Source: an uncultured Duncaniella sp.
GTDB lineage: Bacteria > Bacteroidota > Bacteroidia > Bacteroidales > Muribaculaceae
Assembly (NCBI GenBank): GCA_958352885.1
Contig: CATWQI010000002.1
Coordinates: forward strand, 319,443-383,442
Direction: 5' to 3'
Length of the DNA: 64,000 bases
The notes under the pieces were generated by a model. That model made no database searches, was not told the origin of the DNA, and saw only the letters and a program-made list of their open reading frames with translations. Positions 7,310 to 16,161 of the stretch are shown in pieces. The first letter of the stretch is position 1. Each line of letters starts with the position of its first letter. Both the position numbers and the translations under genes were made by a program.

Positions 7310-8338
7310 TCAGTTTAGTCGGATTTTCAGGTTGAGGTTGAAGGTGCCGTCGCTTTCCTCGGTGTTAAGCGAGTATTTTCCGGGGAAGAGTCCGTCAAGA
7401 CGACCGCGGCAATTGCTGATGCCTACCGGCACTTCCGTGCGGAATTTGTCGGAATGCTTCATAATGGTGTTCCGGGTGCGGAATTCGAGGAGCCCGTCTC
7501 TGAGTGTCAGGCTTATGGACACTGTGCAGTCACGGCTGGTGGATGCGCCGTATTTGAAGGCATTTTCCACGAAGGTGAGAAATATCATCGGAGGGACATG
7601 TTTCCCGTCGTCGTCCACATCATGGTGCCATTCTATCCTGGTGTGTTCGTTAAGCCTTATCCCCTGGAGGTCGATGTAATTCTGTATGTAAGATATTTCA
7701 TCCCTGAGGGGAACCGATTCGTTTTCGATTGTTACATAGGTATACTTGAGCAGCTCGGTAAACTTTATGAAGGCGTTTTCCGCTTTGGTCGAAGTCCCTA
7801 TCACGAGGCTGTAAAGCGAGTTGAGGGTGTTAAACAGAAAATGCGGGCTTATCTGCGCTTTGAAAATCGCCAGCTCGGCTTTGTTGCGCTGGTTCTCGAC
7901 ATCCTTGCGCAGCAGCATCTGGTGGTATAGCTCGGTGATGAATGATATGGTGATGGAGTAGCACATCACGGCGAAGAACATCAGCCAGAGGCTTAATGAC
8001 ACGCTGTAATTCCTCACGCTTGTCTGGTATTCGCTCATGGAGGGTATCACAAAATCCATCTCAGGGTGGGGGTAGAAGGTCAGGGCGCAGTTGCATGCCG
8101 TGAGTATAAGTGCGAGCACTGCAATCCGCGAATACTGGCGGTTGATGAACAGAAGCGGGACTCGGACATATCTTATTGCGAAATAGCACCCGTACAGGTA
8201 CACGCATTCGATGGCAAAGAACACTGGCCATTCCTTCATCCAATGATGTGCCGGACCCAATAATATGAGCAACGGCATAAATGCCACGCAGAAGATAATA
8301 TCCAAAAATCGGGAAGTTTTGGATTCGATTGATTTCAT
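7310..8338 (-). CDS. Sensor histidine kinase, LytS/YpdA type (His_kinase family)
   Basis: 342 residues. The N-terminal membrane region has about four helices (residues 11-30, 38-60, 68-88 and 112-138) and no large periplasmic sensor domain. A short coiled coil follows, then the conserved phospho-acceptor block AQISPHFLFNTLNSLYSLV (His166). The HATPase part has the N-box FVENAFKYGAS and a G-box near VGISNCRGRLDGLF. It phosphorylates the LytTR regulator encoded 1 bp downstream. The likely promoter is placed so close to the ATG at 8338 that the mRNA may be nearly leaderless. Confidence 0.93.
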   Translation of the reverse strand: MKSIESKTSRFLDIIFCVAFMPLLILLGPAHHWMKEWPVFFAIECVYLYGCYFAIRYVRVPLLFINRQYSRIAVLALILTACNCALTFYPHPEMDFVIPSMSEYQTSVRNYSVSLSLWLMFFAVMCYSITISFITELYHQMLLRKDVENQRNKAELAIFKAQISPHFLFNTLNSLYSLVIGTSTKAENAFIKFTELLKYTYVTIENESVPLRDEISYIQNYIDLQGIRLNEHTRIEWHHDVDDDGKHVPPMIFLTFVENAFKYGASTSRDCTVSISLTLRDGLLEFRTRNTIMKHSDKFRTEVPVGISNCRGRLDGLFPGKYSLNTEESDGTFNLNLKIRLN

Positions 8339-8342
8339 ATTA

Positions 8343-8373
8343 CAAAATTAAGTTAACTTTGCAATCTCTGCAA
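8343..8373 (-). promoter_or_regulatory. Probable promoter of the kinase/regulator operon
   Basis: Read on the minus strand: TTG (8373-8371), 20 nt, TAATTTTG (8350-8343). A start site near 8336-8340 would nearly coincide with the ATG at 8338. A plus-strand TAACTTTG at 8354-8361 lies inside the same interval and may serve the divergent lipoprotein gene. Confidence 0.5.
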
Positions 8374-8480
8374 GTGATGCGGACGTGTGTTAATTTACAG
8401 ATTTATGTATTCTATTTACAATCATTGTGAAAAATTGTAGTTATTATTTATTTTTGCTAAGAAATTCATCATCATTGTCA

Positions 8481-9353
8481 ATGAGACAGTTTGCAATCGT
8501 GCTTATAGCAGTCGCCATATCGTTCCTTTCTTCCTGCGAAGATAATACCAAGAAGGATACGGAGCGGCAGACCCTCTTGGAGGTATCCAAACAGGAGCTT
8601 GCCACTGCGGTGGAGGAGCGGGACCAGCTTATGGAGCTGGTGCGGCTGATTTCGGACGATATGGAGAAAATAAGACGCCTTGAGAATATCCTGACTGTAT
8701 CCAATGCGGAGACAGCAGGAAATCCGCGCCAGAGAGCCCAGATACTTGCTGACATGGCTGCCATCAAAAAGACGCTTCAGCAGCGCCGTGCACGACTTGA
8801 CGAGCTGGAGGGACGACTGCAGAACTCGGCGCTTTACAGCGAGGCTCTCCAAGGGGCTATAAGTGCGCTGCACAGACAGATAGAACATCAGGGCATTGAG
8901 ATGGACAGCATGCGTCTTCAGCTCATGGCTGCCAACGAGCATATCGGTTCGCTGAACGACACCGTGGACTCTCTTAGCAACACTGTGATTGCCGTGACCG
9001 GCGAGAAAGTGGCTGCCGAGACTGCCGCTAACGAATTTGAGACCGAACTCAACGCATGCTACTATGTGGTGGCGAAAAAGTCGGAACTCAAAGCTCACAA
9101 TATACTTGAAACCGGGTTTCTCAGAAAATCCAAACTGATGAAGAGGGATTTTGACCGAAACTTCTTTGTCGTAAGCGATAAACGAAATCTTGCCACGTTG
9201 CCTTTAAACTCAGATAAAGCTAAAATACTAACAAACCACCCTGAAAAATCATTTGAAATAATAGTGGACTCCAATAATCAAAAAGCACTTAATATCCTCG
9301 ACAAAGAGGAGTTCTGGAGTCTCTCCAATTATCTGGTGGTCCAGATAGACTGA
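8481..9353 (+). CDS. Coiled-coil lipoprotein, unknown function
   Basis: 290 residues from the ATG at 8481. An ATG 54 nt upstream is in frame, but only the 8481 start puts a signal peptide at the N-terminus (MRQFAIVLIAVAISFLSSC) with lipobox LSSC. After the lipid anchor comes a long coiled coil (about residues 20-190, rich in E, Q, L and R) and then a smaller globular C-terminus with KSELKAHNILETGFLRKSK. I know this arrangement from Bacteroidota cell-envelope lipoproteins of unknown role. It is divergent from the sensor kinase and followed by a strong terminator. Confidence 0.8.
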   Translation: MRQFAIVLIAVAISFLSSCEDNTKKDTERQTLLEVSKQELATAVEERDQLMELVRLISDDMEKIRRLENILTVSNAETAGNPRQRAQILADMAAIKKTLQQRRARLDELEGRLQNSALYSEALQGAISALHRQIEHQGIEMDSMRLQLMAANEHIGSLNDTVDSLSNTVIAVTGEKVAAETAANEFETELNACYYVVAKKSELKAHNILETGFLRKSKLMKRDFDRNFFVVSDKRNLATLPLNSDKAKILTNHPEKSFEIIVDSNNQKALNILDKEEFWSLSNYLVVQID

Positions 9354-9396
9354 CGAAAAGCACACAATGGAAAACAGACATGTAAAGTTGTGATAT

Positions 9397-9439
9397 GCGA
9401 AGAACTGAATTTCCTGTTTGCAGTTCTTCGCATTTTTTT
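9397..9439 (+). terminator. Rho-independent terminator
   Basis: The stem GCGAAGAACTG/CAGTTCTTCGC with a 12-nt loop is followed by seven T. It closes the lipoprotein gene. Confidence 0.9.
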
Positions 9440-9532
9440 CATTATCAGATTCGGTTGTCTATTGACAGACGTTTTTCAGTTATTGGGAAGAACTGTACTT
9501 TTACGGCTGATAACGAAAATTGACCAAATTTA

Positions 9533-12500
9533 ATGAGATTTTATACATCATTCATCGCTGTTTTATGCCTGCTGGCGCCGATATCGGGAAGTAAGCTCAT
9601 GGCTCAGGAGGCATCAGTTGCCGGAGAGGCAACAGGGCAAAAAATCACAGGAGTAGTTACTGAAGAGACCGGTGACCCTATCATCGGCGCTACCATCAAG
9701 GTCAAGGACCGCCCTTCAGTCGCGGCAGTGACTGACTTGGACGGTAATTTCACACTTTCGGGTGTGATGCCTGACGACATTCTGCAGGTCTCGTATGTGG
9801 GAATGGAGTCGCAGGACATCAAACAGACCAGCGGAAAGACATCGTACCGCATAGTGCTTCACAGCAATGTGTCGGAACTTGACGAGGTGGTCGTGGTAGG
9901 CTATGCCACACAGCGCAAGGTCGATTTGACAGGTTCGGTGTCTACTATAAGCGCATCGTCGCTGTCCGACCGTCCGATAACAAACGCCACCAACGCTTTG
10001 GCAGGTCTTGCCTCCGGTCTGACTGTGACAAACAGTGGCGGCAACACACCCGGATATGAGTCACAGAGCATTACGGTGAGAGGTCTCGGCACGCTCAACA
10101 ATGCAGCTCCGCTGGTGGTGGTCGATGGTATGACCGGTGTGGCAATCAGCGATATAAATCCGCAGGATATCGAGAGCATATCGGTGCTTAAGGATGCGGC
10201 TTCGTCTGCGATATACGGCTCGCGCGCTGCCAACGGTGTGATTCTTATTACAACAAAGGGTGGTGTGGAAGCTGCCCCGAGGCTGACATACAGTGGAAAT
10301 GTGTCGTTTGAGACCGTTGCCAAAAGGATGAATCTCGTGACCGATTATGCCGACTTTATGGAAATCCAGAATGCCGGTCTGGTGGTCAACGGACAGGCTC
10401 CGCGCTTCTCGCAGGGTAAGATTGATGAGTGGCGCAACGATGCCGGACGGAATCCGACCATCTATCCCAACACGGACTGGCAGGACCATATATACCGCAA
10501 CCCGTCGGTGGTGCAGAATCATAATCTCTCTGTGACCGGCGGAGGAAAGCGTGCGCGTTACAACATCTCGCTTGGCTATGTCGATAATCCCGGTATGATA
10601 TATTACACTGACTATGAGCGTTACCAGCTGCGTACCAATCTTGATGTGACGGTCAAGCCCTGGATTACCTTAGGGACCAACCTGTTCGGGTATATAGATA
10701 CCAACAATCCGTCGTCGGAGAATGCGGCTGCCGGCGGTGACGTGATTTTCGGTTCGGGTGCGTTCAACACTGTCCCCGGTATGACTCTCTATGACCCGGC
10801 GACAGGGCTTTACGGTGGCATACAGAACCCGGAAGAGGAAAATGTGAGCAACTTCAACCCTTACCGTCGCCAATGGTTCTATAAGAATGAATTTCCTACC
10901 AAGACCCGCCGCATGGTGGCAAAGGTGTATGCGCGTCTGCAGCCGCTCAAAGGTCTTACAATCCAGGGGTCATACACTTATAACTATTGGGACAGACGTG
11001 TGGAGCAGCATCTCACCGACAGGGATTTGTACCGTTTCACCGCCGAGGGACCGGTGCTGATTCGCGAAGGGGTGGTGAGGACGTATATACGCCGTTACAA
11101 TTATGCCAATACATTCCGTTCCTCCGAGGTGACAGCTTCCTACAAGTTCAATGTCTCGAAACTCGAGGCGTCGGTGTTTGCCGGCGCGAGCCAGGAATAT
11201 GACAAGGATGAGAATGAGTACTTTGTGCGTTATGACCTGATTGACGACTCCCTGACCTCGATTGGAGCCGCAACGACCAACGGACCGATTGACGGTAACT
11301 ACACCGAATGGTCCATGCGCTCTTACTTCGGCAGAGTCAATCTTAACTGGGACGACAGATATCTTCTTGAGGCAAACCTGCGAGCCGACGGGTCGTCGAA
11401 GTTCGCTCCCGGACACCGCTGGGGCTATTTCCCTTCGGTATCTGCCGGATGGCGCATATCGCAGGAACAATTCATGCGGGGCTGTTCGTCGTGGCTCGAC
11501 AATCTGAAGCTGAGGCTTTCATACGGTTCGCTCGGCAATAATGCTACGACAAGCTACTATATGTACCAGACTCTGTTTGCCACAGCTTCCTATATCCTTA
11601 ACGGCAACATAGCGGGCGGTTTTGCCCAGACTGTGCTTTCCAACGCCGAATTGTCATGGGAAAAGACCTATATGGCGAACGTGGGCATAGATTATTCGCT
11701 GTTTAACAGCCGTCTCAGCGGTTCGCTCGATGTGTATGACAAGAATACCAAGGGGATTCTCATCTCACTGCCTGCCCCGCTTGAACATGGCACAAGCATT
11801 GTCCCCAATCAGAATGCCGGAGAGGTGAACAACAAGGGATTCGAGTTTGATATAAACTGGAATGACAGGATTGGGAATGTGTCGTACAATGTGGGTTTCA
11901 ACATGGGTTTTGTCACAAACAAGGTGACTAAGTTCCAGGGAGATGTTTCGTCAATCAGCGGTGTGTACAAGACACAGGAGGGAAAGCCGATCAACCAGCT
12001 TTATGTCATAACTGTCGACAGGATAGTGCGTGACGAGGCAGACCTTGCCTATGTGCAGTCGCTCGTCGACAGGAATCCGGATTATTTCGCTACCTACCAG
12101 CGTCCCGAACTCGGCGACTTCCTGTATGCCGATGCCAACGGCGACGGTGTGCTTGATGCGAATGACAGGGTGGAGATAGGCTATGGTTCCCTTCCGAGAT
12201 TCACCTATGGCGCAAATCTGGGGCTGAACTGGAAAGGACTTGATTTCAGCATGCTCTTCCAAGGTGTCGGTAACCATCAGGTGTACTATAACAACCAGGC
12301 GTTCAGATTTGTGACCGTGATGGGGCAATCGCTCAACAAGGATATAACCGACAATGCCTGGACACCTGAAAATCCGTATAACTCAAAGTATCCGATACTG
12401 CGCAACTCGTCCAACGGCAAGAACAATATTGCGAGTGACGCTTTCGTGCACAATGCCGCCTATCTGAGATGTAAGAACATACAGCTCGGCTACACCGTGC

Positions 12501-12667
12501 CGAGGGATGTGACAAGGAAATTTTACATCGAGAATCTGAAGGTCTATGCCAGCATCGACAATCTTTTCACCATAACTGACTTTCCCGGATTCGACCCGGA
12601 GACCGGCGCTGATGTGGGGTATCCCTCGGTTCGCCAGTATTCTGTAGGGCTTAATATAACATTCTGA
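9533..12667 (+). CDS. SusC-family TonB-dependent outer-membrane transporter
   Basis: 1,044 residues. The signal peptide ends near KLMAQ. Next come a carboxypeptidase-like regulatory domain (about 38-115: KITGVVTEETGDPIIGATIK), a TonB-box-like stretch (LDEVVVVGYATQRK), the plug domain with ITVRGLGTLNNAAPLVVVDG and SIYGSRAANGVILITTKGG-like motifs, and a 22-strand barrel ending QYSVGLNITF. SusC/SusD pairs bind and import oligosaccharides with TonB energy. The susD gene follows after 6 bp. The nearest glycoside hydrolase is GH13 at 16162, but separate promoters and the intervening DUF4230 genes make a starch locus uncertain. Confidence 0.96.
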   Translation: MRFYTSFIAVLCLLAPISGSKLMAQEASVAGEATGQKITGVVTEETGDPIIGATIKVKDRPSVAAVTDLDGNFTLSGVMPDDILQVSYVGMESQDIKQTSGKTSYRIVLHSNVSELDEVVVVGYATQRKVDLTGSVSTISASSLSDRPITNATNALAGLASGLTVTNSGGNTPGYESQSITVRGLGTLNNAAPLVVVDGMTGVAISDINPQDIESISVLKDAASSAIYGSRAANGVILITTKGGVEAAPRLTYSGNVSFETVAKRMNLVTDYADFMEIQNAGLVVNGQAPRFSQGKIDEWRNDAGRNPTIYPNTDWQDHIYRNPSVVQNHNLSVTGGGKRARYNISLGYVDNPGMIYYTDYERYQLRTNLDVTVKPWITLGTNLFGYIDTNNPSSENAAAGGDVIFGSGAFNTVPGMTLYDPATGLYGGIQNPEEENVSNFNPYRRQWFYKNEFPTKTRRMVAKVYARLQPLKGLTIQGSYTYNYWDRRVEQHLTDRDLYRFTAEGPVLIREGVVRTYIRRYNYANTFRSSEVTASYKFNVSKLEASVFAGASQEYDKDENEYFVRYDLIDDSLTSIGAATTNGPIDGNYTEWSMRSYFGRVNLNWDDRYLLEANLRADGSSKFAPGHRWGYFPSVSAGWRISQEQFMRGCSSWLDNLKLRLSYGSLGNNATTSYYMYQTLFATASYILNGNIAGGFAQTVLSNAELSWEKTYMANVGIDYSLFNSRLSGSLDVYDKNTKGILISLPAPLEHGTSIVPNQNAGEVNNKGFEFDINWNDRIGNVSYNVGFNMGFVTNKVTKFQGDVSSISGVYKTQEGKPINQLYVITVDRIVRDEADLAYVQSLVDRNPDYFATYQRPELGDFLYADANGDGVLDANDRVEIGYGSLPRFTYGANLGLNWKGLDFSMLFQGVGNHQVYYNNQAFRFVTVMGQSLNKDITDNAWTPENPYNSKYPILRNSSNGKNNIASDAFVHNAAYLRCKNIQLGYTVPRDVTRKFYIENLKVYASIDNLFTITDFPGFDPETGADVGYPSVRQYSVGLNITF

Positions 12668-12673
12668 AAAATC

Positions 12674-14410
12674 ATGAAACTAAGATATATATACGCATTG
12701 GCAGCTGCGAGCATTGCGCTCATGGGCTGCGAAAGTCTTGATTACACACCTGCCGACCAGATGTCGGGCACCACTTTCTGGCAGACGGAGGAGCACGCCC
12801 GTCAGGCTGCTGTGGGAATGTATGACGCCATGAGGGCGCCGTGGTGTTTCGGCATGGAGTTCACGTTTGACATGTGCAGTGATTTGGCTGACGGTACAAC
12901 GCCTTGGTCGGATATATCCCGCGGCACTTCGTTTGCCTCAAGCAGCAGCGGGGTGCAGAACCATTGGCAGTATCTTTATGAGCTGGTGCACCGGGCAAAC
13001 ACTGTGATACGCAATGTCGCTGACATGCCTATCAGCGGCGAGACTATCGACCGGGTTACTGGTGAGGCGAAGTTTCTCCGTGCCATGGCTTATTTCCGGA
13101 TGCTCAACTGCTGGGGCGGTGTCCCGTACTACGATGAGTCGTGTGACATAAATGAGGAGTTTGCCAGCCTTGATGCTCCCCGCTGCACAGCCGAGGAGCT
13201 CCGCGGGCATATACTTGAGGATTTGACTGACGCTATTGATAAACTCCCGGTCAGGTGGGATGATGCCGATCTGGGGCGTGCCACCAAAGGGGCGGCGTAT
13301 GCGCTTAGAGGTAAGGTCTATCTGTTTGACAGTCGATGGAGCGAGGCAGCCGCTGATTTCGAAGAGATTGTGTATGACAAGGGGAATGATTACGGCTATT
13401 CGCTGCATCCTGACTACAATGAGTTGTTCAGGCTCTACAACGGCAAGCATAGCCCGGAGATGATATTCTCAATCCAGTCTATTGACGGCAATGTGTCGGG
13501 GCAGGCGCTTGACATTGTGTCATATTTCGGCAACAAGTCCACGATGCGTCTCATAGCCGGCAACTGCATTGTGCCTTCTGTTAAACTCGTGGATATGTAC
13601 GAGAATCTTGACGGCACCACGTTTGACTGGGATGAAGTTTTTCCCGGATTCAATGCCGGTGACTCACAGACAAGACGCAAATATATGTGTGTGGCGATTG
13701 ACCAGGGTAGCACTAAGGTGACAAGCACACTGGAGTGTGACACCACTAAGGTGATGGATGCTTACAGATTGCGTGACCCGCGTCTGTGTCTGAACGTCAT
13801 AACACCTTATTCCCATTACCTTGGTACGGATGCGGGTTCCAATCCGATGGATAAGCAGTTTGTACTCGCTGACCCGACGCAAGGCGGTGCGCCTATGGAG
13901 GCGATGGCTTTCATTCGCAATTCCGAAGGCTGGAACTCATATTTCTGGCGCAAGTGGATTCCAACCGGAAATCTTGACGGTTACTGGGGGGAGTACAACC
14001 GTACACCCTATGAGTTTCCGCTAATACGTCTCGGAGATGTGATACTGATGCTTGCGGAAGCTTACAATGAGTTAGGGCAGACTGACAAGGCGATTGTCGA
14101 GGTCAACAAAATCCGTGCCAGGGTAGGGATGCCGGGACTTGACTCGGGGGCTGCGTGGCTTGCTGTGGCAGGTAAGGAGGATATGGCAGAGAGAATCAGG
14201 CATGAAAGAGCTTGCGAGCTTGCGGGCGAGGGGCAGCGATACTGGGATTTGCGCCGCTGGGGGATGCTGGAGCAGTCGGTAGAGAATGCTACTGACATAT
14301 TTGGCGACCTGATGTATACCCGTGCATATCAGCCGCGCCATGAAGTCTGGCCGATACCGCTCGTCGAACTGGACCGTAATCCCAATCTGGTGCAGAATAC
14401 CGGGTGGTAA
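12674..14410 (+). CDS. SusD/RagB-family outer-membrane glycan-binding lipoprotein
   Basis: 578 residues with a lipoprotein signal (MKLRYIYALAAASIALMGC). The typical SusD N-terminus follows (LDYTPADQMSGTTFWQTEEH), then TPR-like helices (GEAKFLRAMAYFRMLNCWGG), and the RagB/SusD C-terminal block PLIRLGDVILMLAEAYNELG and ACELAGEGQRYWDLRRW. It caps the SusC barrel from outside and captures oligosaccharide. It lies 6 bp after susC on the same transcript. No dedicated surface glycan-binding protein or SusR/HTCS regulator is adjacent, so the substrate cannot be named. Confidence 0.95.
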   Translation: MKLRYIYALAAASIALMGCESLDYTPADQMSGTTFWQTEEHARQAAVGMYDAMRAPWCFGMEFTFDMCSDLADGTTPWSDISRGTSFASSSSGVQNHWQYLYELVHRANTVIRNVADMPISGETIDRVTGEAKFLRAMAYFRMLNCWGGVPYYDESCDINEEFASLDAPRCTAEELRGHILEDLTDAIDKLPVRWDDADLGRATKGAAYALRGKVYLFDSRWSEAAADFEEIVYDKGNDYGYSLHPDYNELFRLYNGKHSPEMIFSIQSIDGNVSGQALDIVSYFGNKSTMRLIAGNCIVPSVKLVDMYENLDGTTFDWDEVFPGFNAGDSQTRRKYMCVAIDQGSTKVTSTLECDTTKVMDAYRLRDPRLCLNVITPYSHYLGTDAGSNPMDKQFVLADPTQGGAPMEAMAFIRNSEGWNSYFWRKWIPTGNLDGYWGEYNRTPYEFPLIRLGDVILMLAEAYNELGQTDKAIVEVNKIRARVGMPGLDSGAAWLAVAGKEDMAERIRHERACELAGEGQRYWDLRRWGMLEQSVENATDIFGDLMYTRAYQPRHEVWPIPLVELDRNPNLVQNTGW

Positions 14411-14452
14411 GACCGGGTTTGGGTTTTCTTGGTTTTATTAACGTGGCTTAAC

Positions 14453-14483
14453 TTGACTTTACGGCAAACCGGCACTATTTTTG
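14453..14483 (+). promoter_or_regulatory. Bacteroidota-type promoter of the DUF4230 pair
   Basis: TTG at 14453-14455, 20 nt, TATTTTTG at 14476-14483. It indicates that the DUF4230 genes are transcribed independently of susCD. Confidence 0.65.
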
Positions 14484-14571
14484 CAGGGTAAATATGACGG
14501 AAAGTTATATAAAGGGGGCTATTTGACCGTAGGTGTTTTTTTAGCCTCCAAGAAACTCAGTTGGTAGAATC

Positions 14572-15183
14572 ATGAAAACAAGAAACTGTTATGCCGTGGC
14601 GTTGCTTGCCGCTGTTCTGGTTTCGGGGTGTGCCCGGAAGGATGACTCCATGCAGGTCTACTCCGAGCTGAAGGATGTGAAGACTCTGACGCTTGCGGAG
14701 ATGACTCTCAACAAGGTCGGCACTATTGATGATATGACCTGGGACAAAGCTCGAGGACTGTCACAGAGCATAGGCGCTATTGTCAATAATTTCAAGGCCG
14801 GAAAACGGATAGGCGTATATTCCTATAATACATATCTCCAGGCTTATGTGGAGCTTGGCGAGCTGCGTGACGAGGATGTGGTGGTGGATGAGGACCGCAG
14901 GTTTGTGAGACTGACACTCCCTCCTGTCCGTACACGTTTCCTCGGGCGGGATGTGGATATCCGTGAGGAACATCTGCGTGTCACGGGACTGCGTTCGTCC
15001 ATCACTCCGCAGGAGCGCGCCCGTGTCAAGGAGGTTATGAACCGGGCGCTGAAAGCCGAGGTGGAGGGCAACAGTGCCCTTAAGTCGCGTCTTGAAGACG
15101 AGGCACGGACCAAAGCCCGTGAGTTTTTTACCATACTCCTTAAGAACAGGGGGTATGAGAGTGAAATCACATTCAGGAATTAA
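14572..15183 (+). CDS. DUF4230-family lipoprotein
   Basis: 203 residues with a lipoprotein signal (MKTRNCYAVALLAAVLVSGC). The mature part matches my recollection of DUF4230: a beta-rich segment with KAGKRIGVYSYNTYLQAYVE, a charged strand pair DEDVVVDEDRRFVRLTLPPV, and a helical C-terminus (AEVEGNSALKSRLEDEARTK). The family is common in gut bacteria, and its biochemical role is unknown to me. It is the first gene of a two-gene operon with a second DUF4230 protein 15 bp downstream. Confidence 0.8.
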   Translation: MKTRNCYAVALLAAVLVSGCARKDDSMQVYSELKDVKTLTLAEMTLNKVGTIDDMTWDKARGLSQSIGAIVNNFKAGKRIGVYSYNTYLQAYVELGELRDEDVVVDEDRRFVRLTLPPVRTRFLGRDVDIREEHLRVTGLRSSITPQERARVKEVMNRALKAEVEGNSALKSRLEDEARTKAREFFTILLKNRGYESEITFRN

Positions 15184-15198
15184 TAGGGGGACGGGACT

Positions 15199-15759
15199 AT
15201 GAAGAAAGTATTAGTATTGGTCGTGTTACTTGCGGTTGTTGCCGGTGCCGCATACCGGTGGGCTGAGAGCCGGCATACTTCGGCAGATACCATTCCTGCC
15301 ACCGTCGAGGATATCAAGGGTATGGTGAAGCTCTGCGCTCTTGAGATTAATGATGATGTGCCTGTGCGTGATTCCGTCAACGGCAAGTGGATTTTTGCCA
15401 AAGGGAAGCTTACGGGATATGTGAGGTTTGACCTCGAACAGCTTAAGTATAAGCAATCCGGTGACACTCTGGTGGTATATCTCCCTCCCGAGAGCGTGGA
15501 TATATATGAGTCAACCGAGCCGGGGGCTTATCGGGTGTTTGATGCGTGGGACGATTCTTTGTTCGGACGTGGCGAGCTGACCACCGCTGAGGAGAATCTG
15601 CTCAAACAGCGCATGAAGTCCCGCTACAGGGATACCGTTTATAATAAAGGATATGTCAGGCGGGCGCGCAAATCTGCGGTCGAGACATTGTCGCGTCTGT
15701 TCGGACATCTTGACGGCACGGTGGTGATAGTCGATCCAACCCCCGACGGTAGCAGGTAA
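15199..15759 (+). CDS. DUF4230-family membrane-anchored protein
   Basis: 186 residues. An N-terminal hydrophobic segment (VLVLVVLLAVVAGAAYRWA) acts as signal or anchor. The remainder is homologous in layout to the preceding gene: VEDIKGMVKLCALEINDDVP, KGKLTGYVRFDLEQLKY, SGDTLVVYLPPESVDIYEST, then a basic helical tail. The two proteins may form a heteromer in the envelope (inference from tandem arrangement). The operon ends at the hairpin at 15835-15862. Confidence 0.8.
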   Translation: MKKVLVLVVLLAVVAGAAYRWAESRHTSADTIPATVEDIKGMVKLCALEINDDVPVRDSVNGKWIFAKGKLTGYVRFDLEQLKYKQSGDTLVVYLPPESVDIYESTEPGAYRVFDAWDDSLFGRGELTTAEENLLKQRMKSRYRDTVYNKGYVRRARKSAVETLSRLFGHLDGTVVIVDPTPDGSR

Positions 15760-15834
15760 TCTCATCGCTTACCCAAAACTCCGGCTGTGTTGTCCCGGTG
15801 GAGGTGCCGGAATAGGCTATATATATGAAAAGCA

Positions 15835-15862
15835 GAAAAGGCTGTCGTTCGACAGCCTTTTC
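15835..15862 (+). terminator. Rho-independent terminator
   Basis: GAAAAGGCTGTC and GACAGCCTTTTC form a perfect 12-bp stem around a 4-nt loop. The T run is short. Confidence 0.8.
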
Positions 15863-16161
15863 GAAATGTGATAAATTTTGGTTTTGTCTACTAAAAACTA
15901 TTTTGCAACCGTAAATTTTCGTGTTTAGGTATTGATTTCTATATCTTGTAACCTTACGAATGAAGGTTTGTTTGTTTCGTACTGCAAAGGTAAAATGCGT
16001 AAGTTACAATTGTGTTACAATGATAATACAATGAAGTTACATAGAATTCTGTTAACGTAAATTAACTATATTAAGACTAAAATAGGACAAATAGTGGTGG
16101 GTTTGAGTGATAATAGTGTTAAATTTGCCAAAGAGATTATATCATAAAAACAGAAATAAGT

